10,481 bases of DNA from positions 1 to 10,481 of the forward strand of contig DGSP01000061.1 of NCBI GenBank assembly GCA_002393555.1, written 5' to 3'. How positions within the stretch are numbered: position 1 is the stretch's first letter; each line of letters starts with the position of its first letter. Made by a program: the position numbers and the translations under genes. The notes below the pieces were generated by a model. That model did no database searches, was not told the origin of the DNA, and saw only the letters and a program-made list of their open reading frames with translations. Source of the stretch: Prevotellaceae bacterium UBA4359 (lineage in GTDB: Bacteria > Bacteroidota > Bacteroidia > Bacteroidales > Bacteroidaceae). This document shows positions 5,723 to 10,481 of this stretch, in pieces.

Positions 5723-8700
5723 ATGAAGAACAATATATTTATTAACAAATATGTGATGGCATGTGCCATCTCAATAGTGATAGCACTGGTGGGCTACATC
5801 TCAATGAGTACGCTGCCAGTGGAGCAATATCCAGACATTGCACCGCCTACAGTACAGGTGACCACGAGTTACTCTGGTGCCGACGAGAACACGGTGATGA
5901 AGGCGGTTGTTCAGCCGCTCGAAGAGGCTATCAACGGTGTGACCGACATGACCTACATCACCTCAAAGGCATCGTCGAACGGAGAGGTGGAAATCAACGT
6001 GTATTTCAAACAGGGTATTGATGCCGATATGGCGGCGGTCAACGTGCAGAACCGCGTGAGCGGTGCATTGGCCTTGCTGCCTGCCGAAGTCACCAAGGTC
6101 GGTGTGAAGGTGGAGAAACGCCAGAACAACATCTTGCGCATCTTTGCCGTGAAGAGTGCCGATGGCAAGTATGACGAAGACTTCGTGTCGAATTATGTTG
6201 ACATCAACATCAAGCCGCGCCTGATGCGTATCACGGGTGTGGGCAATGTGCTGAGTCTTGGTAACACGTATGCCCTGCGCATCTGGCTGAAACCCGACGT
6301 GATGGCCCAGTACGGACTGACGCCTAACGATATCTTTGCCGCCATCGGTGGACAGAGTTTCGTGGCCGGTGTGGGTACGCTGGGAGAAAAATCGGGCAAC
6401 TCCTATCAGTACAACTTGCAGTACAAGGGTACGCTGAAGACAGTGGAGGAGTTCAACAACATCGTGCTGCGCACCAGTGGCGGCGGCATGCTGCAGTTGA
6501 GCGACGTGGCCGAAGTACAGATTGGCGCCATGAGTTACAACTTCACGTCAAACATCCAGGACAAGCCGGGTGCACTCTTCATCGTGTTCGCCGCACCGGG
6601 TGCCAACGCCACCCAGGTGAACGCAAGCATCAACCAGATGTTTGAGGAGGCGAAAAAGACGATGCCTGACGGACTGGAGTTCGTCACCATGATGACCAGC
6701 GACGACTTCCTCTTCGCCGCCATCCACAATGTGGTAGAGACACTTGTCATCGCCATCATCCTCGTGGTGCTCGTGGTGTTCATCTTCCTGCAGAACATCA
6801 AGGCCACCATCATCCCCTCAATCTCGATTATCGTGTCGCTGCTGGGCACCTTCGCCGTCGTCTCGCTGGCAGGCTTCTCACTCAACATCCTGACGCTGTT
6901 CGCCCTCGTGCTGGCCATCGGTACGGTGGTGGATGACGCCATCGTGGTGGTTGAGGCCGTCATGGCGAAGATGGAGGGTGGCATCAGCGATGCCCGCGAA
7001 GCCACTCGTCAGGCCATGAATGAGGTGTCGGTAGCGGTGGTTTCGTGTACGCTGGTGTTCATGGCGGTGTTCGTGCCTGTGATGTTCATGCCGGGCACAT
7101 CTGGCACATTCTTCACCCAGTTCGGTGTGACGATTGCCTCCAGTGTCGGCCTGTCGTGCATCTCTGCCCTGACGCTCTGTCCCGCCCTTTGTGCCATCAT
7201 GATGCGTGTCAGCGAGGGCAATAAGGAAGGCAAGGGCTTGACCTACTATACCAAGAAAGCCTACGATGCCAGTTACAACGCACTCTATAAGAAGTATAGC
7301 AGTGCTGTGCAGAAGTTTATCAAACGTCCTGTTCTGGCATGGAGTGTGCTGGTTCTGGCTGCAGTGCTGCTCGTGTTCTTCATGAAGAGTCTGCCTTCTG
7401 GCCTCGTGCCTCAGGAAGACCAGGGTGTATTCCTGGCTGAAATACAGGCTCCGGAGGGTACCACACTTCTGCAGACGCGTGAGATGGTGAAGAAGGTGGA
7501 GGAAAAAGTGAAGAAGATTCCCGAGTTGGAGAGTTTCTCTATTTCCTGCGGCTACGGCATGTTGTCGGGTGCCGGTTCTAACTACGCCACAATGGTCGTG
7601 CGCCTGAAGAACTGGGACGACCGTCCTGGCATGAATCACTTGATTGACCTCGTCATCGGTCGTTTCTACTATGACTGTATGGACATCAAGAATCTGAAGG
7701 TGCTGCCTTTCCAGATGCCACAGATTCCAGGTTATGGTACGAGCAATGACATTACCCTGATTGTGGAGGACCCCACCGACGGCAACCTGTCTGAATTTGC
7801 CAAGCACACCGAGCAATTCTTAGCAAAGTTGTCTCAACGGCCAGAAGTGGCTTCCGCCATGTCAACCTACTCGGAACGCTTCCCGAAGTATCAGGTGGAT
7901 GTGAATGCAGCCCAGTGCGACCGTGCCGGTGTGACACCTCAAGACGTACTCAACACACTTGGAGCGTACTGCGGTGGTGCCTATATCGGCAATTTCAACC
8001 AGTTTGGTAAGGTCTATCGCATCATGGCCGCTGCCTCGCCCGAATATCGCCTCGACCCGTCATCGCTCAACAACATTTTCATTCAGGTGAAGAGCGGGGA
8101 GATGGCACCCATGTCTGAGTTTGTCTCGCTGAAAGAGATTGTCGGTCCTGCCAACATCGAGCACTTTAACCTGCTGCAGAGCATCACTTGCTATGTCACT
8201 CCCGGCAGCGGATACACGGAGGGTGACGTTCACAAAGTCATCGCCGAAATGTTCAGAGAAGAGATGCCATCCACTGCCACCTACGAGTATAGCGGCATGT
8301 CGCGCGAGTTGGAGGAGGCTGCAGGCTCCAATGCCACGGCCATCATCTACGTCATTTGCGCCGTCCTGATTTACCTCATCCTGGCCTCGCTCTACAACTC
8401 GTGGTTCACACCGTGTGCCGTGTTGCTCAGCGTTCCGTTCGGACTGATGGGTGCCTTCGTGTTTGCCTATCTCGGCAGTCTGATGGGCTTCCCCGGCATG
8501 GACAACAACATCTATCTGCAGACGGGTGTCATCATGCTGATAGGTCTGTTGGCCAAGACGGCCATCCTCATCACCGAGTTTGCCTCCGAACGGCGAGCAC
8601 AGGGAATGAGCATCGCCGATGCCGCTTTTGAAGCCTGCAAGGAGCGTCTGCGTCCTATCCTGATGACGGTGCTCACGATGATTATCGGTATGATTCCCCT

Positions 8701-8878
8701 CGTCATCGCTGGTGGTGCCGGTGCCAACGGCAACCGCGCCCTCGCCCTTGGTGTCATCGGTGGTATGACGATTGGCACCATCGCCCTGCTCTTCGTCGTT
8801 CCCGCCTTCTTCATCGTGTTCCAGAAGTTGCATGAGAGGTTCCAAGGTAGTGTGCGGAACACAGAATCTAAATCTTGA
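5723..8878 (+). CDS. RND multidrug efflux pump, HAE1/AcrB type
   Basis: The 1051-aa proton-driven inner-membrane transporter has the full family length. TM1 (about 10-30) leads into LPVEQYPDIAPPTV (31-44), the conserved start of the first porter loop. TM2-TM6 span about 335-495, TM7 about 537-555, and TM8-TM12 lie between about 870 and 1035. Proton-relay residues are all present: Asp404-Asp405 in TM4 (IGTVVDDAIV), Lys945 in TM10 (GLLAKTAIL), and Arg975 and Thr982 in ERLRPILMT. These correspond to AcrB Asp407/408, Lys940, Arg971 and Thr978, so the pump should be active. Residue identity supports the hydrophobe/amphiphile exporter branch over heavy-metal CusA types. The FINKYV start differs from the common FIxRPV of AcrB. 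It is the middle gene of the operon, with gaps of 25 and 27 bp. Confidence 0.96.
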   Translation: MKNNIFINKYVMACAISIVIALVGYISMSTLPVEQYPDIAPPTVQVTTSYSGADENTVMKAVVQPLEEAINGVTDMTYITSKASSNGEVEINVYFKQGIDADMAAVNVQNRVSGALALLPAEVTKVGVKVEKRQNNILRIFAVKSADGKYDEDFVSNYVDINIKPRLMRITGVGNVLSLGNTYALRIWLKPDVMAQYGLTPNDIFAAIGGQSFVAGVGTLGEKSGNSYQYNLQYKGTLKTVEEFNNIVLRTSGGGMLQLSDVAEVQIGAMSYNFTSNIQDKPGALFIVFAAPGANATQVNASINQMFEEAKKTMPDGLEFVTMMTSDDFLFAAIHNVVETLVIAIILVVLVVFIFLQNIKATIIPSISIIVSLLGTFAVVSLAGFSLNILTLFALVLAIGTVVDDAIVVVEAVMAKMEGGISDAREATRQAMNEVSVAVVSCTLVFMAVFVPVMFMPGTSGTFFTQFGVTIASSVGLSCISALTLCPALCAIMMRVSEGNKEGKGLTYYTKKAYDASYNALYKKYSSAVQKFIKRPVLAWSVLVLAAVLLVFFMKSLPSGLVPQEDQGVFLAEIQAPEGTTLLQTREMVKKVEEKVKKIPELESFSISCGYGMLSGAGSNYATMVVRLKNWDDRPGMNHLIDLVIGRFYYDCMDIKNLKVLPFQMPQIPGYGTSNDITLIVEDPTDGNLSEFAKHTEQFLAKLSQRPEVASAMSTYSERFPKYQVDVNAAQCDRAGVTPQDVLNTLGAYCGGAYIGNFNQFGKVYRIMAAASPEYRLDPSSLNNIFIQVKSGEMAPMSEFVSLKEIVGPANIEHFNLLQSITCYVTPGSGYTEGDVHKVIAEMFREEMPSTATYEYSGMSRELEEAAGSNATAIIYVICAVLIYLILASLYNSWFTPCAVLLSVPFGLMGAFVFAYLGSLMGFPGMDNNIYLQTGVIMLIGLLAKTAILITEFASERRAQGMSIADAAFEACKERLRPILMTVLTMIIGMIPLVIAGGAGANGNRALALGVIGGMTIGTIALLFVVPAFFIVFQKLHERFQGSVRNTESKS

Positions 8879-8905
8879 TGAAGTTGAACTGAAAACGAGT
8901 AATTT

Positions 8906-10270
8906 ATGAAAAGAATAGCATATCTTTTTGCCGCAGCCGTTTGTTTTGCGCTTTCGGGGTGTGGCATCTACAACAAATACCAATCTACAGCCGAAGTACC
9001 AACTGATGCCTACGGGGCTGATGTCGTGACCACCGATGGCTCCTTGCTGGCAGAAATGTCTTGGCGTGATTTCTTCACCGACCCATTGCTCCAGCAACTC
9101 ATTGACACGGCTTTGGTGCGCAACACCGACCTGAACTCTGCCCGCATCGCAGTGGAGAAGTCGGAAGCATCACTTCGTGCTGCCAAACTGGCCTATCTTC
9201 CCTCGCTCTATTTTGCGCCTTCAGGGTCTTTGTCGAGTTTTGACAACGGACCCGTGTCGAAAGCCTACAATCTGCCATTGCAACTGAGCATGGATTTGGA
9301 TGTGTTTGGCTCCATCACCAGCCAGAAGCGCAGGTCGAAGGCTGTGCTGCTGCAGGCCCAGGCGCAAGAGGAGGCAATACGTGCCAACGTGGTTTCATCC
9401 GTGGCTCAACACTACATTCTCCTGTTGGTGCTTGACCGCCAGATGGAAATTCTTACGTCAACCGATAGCCTGTGGAACGCATCGTTGGAGACCCAGAAGT
9501 CGCTGTGGGAGAACGGCAAGTCTTATTCTACGGCTGTCAATCAGATGGAATCCTCTTATCTGAACGTGAAGACTCAACTGATTGACACAAAACGTGCTAT
9601 CCGTCAGGTTGAAAATGAACTTTGCCGTTTGCTGGCCATCACGCCTCAACACATCCAGCGCAAACGTTGGGGAAACTATGAACTGCCCCATCAGTTCAGC
9701 GTCGGTGTGCCAGCCGAACTGCTCACACATCGCCCTGACGTGCGCATGGCAGAGCATGCGATGGAAGAAGCCTTCTACAACACGCAGGCAGCCCGTGCAG
9801 CCTTCTATCCCTCCATCACCCTCCAAGGCGATTTGGGATGGACGAACAATGCCGGAGCAATAGTAGATCCGGGCAAGTTGCTCTGGAACGCAGTGGCATC
9901 GCTCACCCAACCCATCTTTGCCCGTGGCAAACTCATTGCCAACCTGAAAGTGAACAAACTCACCCAAGAGGATGTGCAGAACAGATACGTGCAGACCGTC
10001 ATCGATGCTGGTAACCAGGTGAATGAAGCGATGGCCGATTGTCAGGCCGCAAAAGAGAAGGATGTCTTCTACAAGCGCCAGGTAGCCGTGCTTAAAGATG
10101 CCTACAACGGCACCCATGAGTTGATGGACAACGGCAAGGCCAGTTACCTTGAGGTACTCACCGCACAGGAGAGCCTGCTCAATGCCCAACTGAACGAAGC
10201 CATGAACCTCTACGACGGTTCTCAGGCCCTCATTGCCCTGTACATCGCCCTTGGAGGAGGCATAAAATAA
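8906..10270 (+). CDS. RND efflux outer-membrane channel lipoprotein (TolC/OprM type)
   Basis: The 454-aa protein has lipobox LSGC (Cys19), as in OprM/NodT-family channels that are lipid-anchored. Two related outer-membrane-efflux repeats are visible. The first starts at WRDFFTDPLLQQLIDTAL (53-70) and continues with long Ala/Gln-rich helices to about 240. The second begins at the signature VPAELLTHRPDVRMAEHAM (268-286) and runs to the C-terminus, which closes with LYIALGGG. The trimer should form the beta-barrel and periplasmic alpha-tunnel that completes the tripartite exporter with the two genes upstream. It is the last gene of the operon; a strong terminator starts 46 bp after the stop codon. 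Truncation or frameshift is not seen. Confidence 0.95.
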   Translation: MKRIAYLFAAAVCFALSGCGIYNKYQSTAEVPTDAYGADVVTTDGSLLAEMSWRDFFTDPLLQQLIDTALVRNTDLNSARIAVEKSEASLRAAKLAYLPSLYFAPSGSLSSFDNGPVSKAYNLPLQLSMDLDVFGSITSQKRRSKAVLLQAQAQEEAIRANVVSSVAQHYILLLVLDRQMEILTSTDSLWNASLETQKSLWENGKSYSTAVNQMESSYLNVKTQLIDTKRAIRQVENELCRLLAITPQHIQRKRWGNYELPHQFSVGVPAELLTHRPDVRMAEHAMEEAFYNTQAARAAFYPSITLQGDLGWTNNAGAIVDPGKLLWNAVASLTQPIFARGKLIANLKVNKLTQEDVQNRYVQTVIDAGNQVNEAMADCQAAKEKDVFYKRQVAVLKDAYNGTHELMDNGKASYLEVLTAQESLLNAQLNEAMNLYDGSQALIALYIALGGGIK

Positions 10271-10316
10271 CGGAGACAGCATGACCTGTTAAGTCAGTAC
10301 ATGCTTCTCCTACCAT

Positions 10317-10360
10317 AATAAAAGTGGTGGCGAACCCAGCCGTTCGCCACCACTTTTATT
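10317..10360 (+). terminator. Strong, probably bidirectional terminator
   Basis: AATAAAAGTGGTGGCGAAC (10317-10335) and its exact reverse complement (10342-10360) form a 19-bp perfect stem with a 6-nt loop, CCAGCC. The GC-rich core is flanked by A-rich DNA on the left and TTTTATT on the right, so either strand gives a hairpin followed by a short U-rich run. It ends the efflux operon and may also serve a convergent gene beyond the window. Confidence 0.93.
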
Positions 10361-10383
10361 TATCCCAAATTGGTCATTAAGAA

Positions 10384-10461
10384 ACAAATTACCATAATTA
10401 AAATAATTTTATCCACAAATTATCATAATTATAGAAATTAGTGGGTGAAATTATGATAATT
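10384..10461. repeat. Iterated A/T palindromes
   Basis: ACAAATTACCATAATTA (10384-10400) and ACAAATTATCATAATTA (10415-10431) are direct repeats 31 bp apart with one mismatch. AATTATGATAATT (10449-10461) is the exact reverse complement of 10418-10430. Apart from its centre base the 13-mer is itself a palindrome. No gene is seen in 10361-10481. These could be operator sites for a gene to the right, or part of a longer repeat cut by the window edge. Confidence 0.6.
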
Positions 10462-10481
10462 ATTCAAATTTGTTTTACGAC

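Noticed and set aside
10279..10304. GCATG...CATGC hairpin before the terminator
   Set aside because: The stem has mismatches after five pairs, and the adjacent 19-bp perfect stem accounts for termination.

Overview
The window looks like part of a Bacteroidales chromosome, most likely Prevotellaceae or a close relative. Three things support this. First, the promoter-like elements match the Bacteroidetes -7 consensus TAnnTTTG; TATCTTTG occurs twice. Second, start codons generally lack a Shine-Dalgarno match. Third, there is a lipoprotein-anchored RND efflux operon and a Bacteroidetes-style sugar kinase that opens with a DSGSTKT motif. The genus call is inference from style, not from a marker gene. 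No rRNA, tRNA, CRISPR array, transposase or phage gene was found.

Layout. Bases 1-483 are non-coding. They hold a ~227-bp inverted-repeat element (68-294) and a degenerate 23-bp tandem array (304-418). Next come two minus-strand genes 9 bp apart, transcribed leftward: a mannose-1-phosphate guanylyltransferase (2919 to 1846), then a PagL-like / acyloxyacyl hydrolase-type outer-membrane protein (1836 to 484). A 186-bp divergent promoter region (2920-3105) separates them from a plus-strand BadF/NAGK-type sugar kinase (3106-4041). Its N-terminal part contains 12 in-phase heptanucleotide repeats. Bases 4042-4563 are again non-coding. They hold a second 23-bp tandem array (4088-4179), a hairpin and a 16-bp palindrome, a short relative of the first inverted-repeat element (4275-4351), and a promoter.

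The right half (4564-10270) is one compact tripartite efflux operon: periplasmic adaptor lipoprotein, HAE1/AcrB-type inner-membrane pump, TolC/OprM-type outer-membrane lipoprotein. The gene gaps are 25 and 27 bp. A perfect 19-bp-stem terminator (10317-10360) closes it, and an AT-rich tail with iterated palindromes follows.

How the genes work together. The adaptor, pump and outer-membrane channel should form one drug/solute exporter spanning both membranes. The GDP-mannose-forming enzyme and the PagL-like protein may both serve the cell surface (glycan supply and lipid A or envelope lipid modification), but that link rests only on adjacency. The coding content is conventional. The more unusual material is repetitive DNA: a heptamer array that could switch the kinase frame, and two related inverted-repeat elements, each close to a different 23-bp tandem array.
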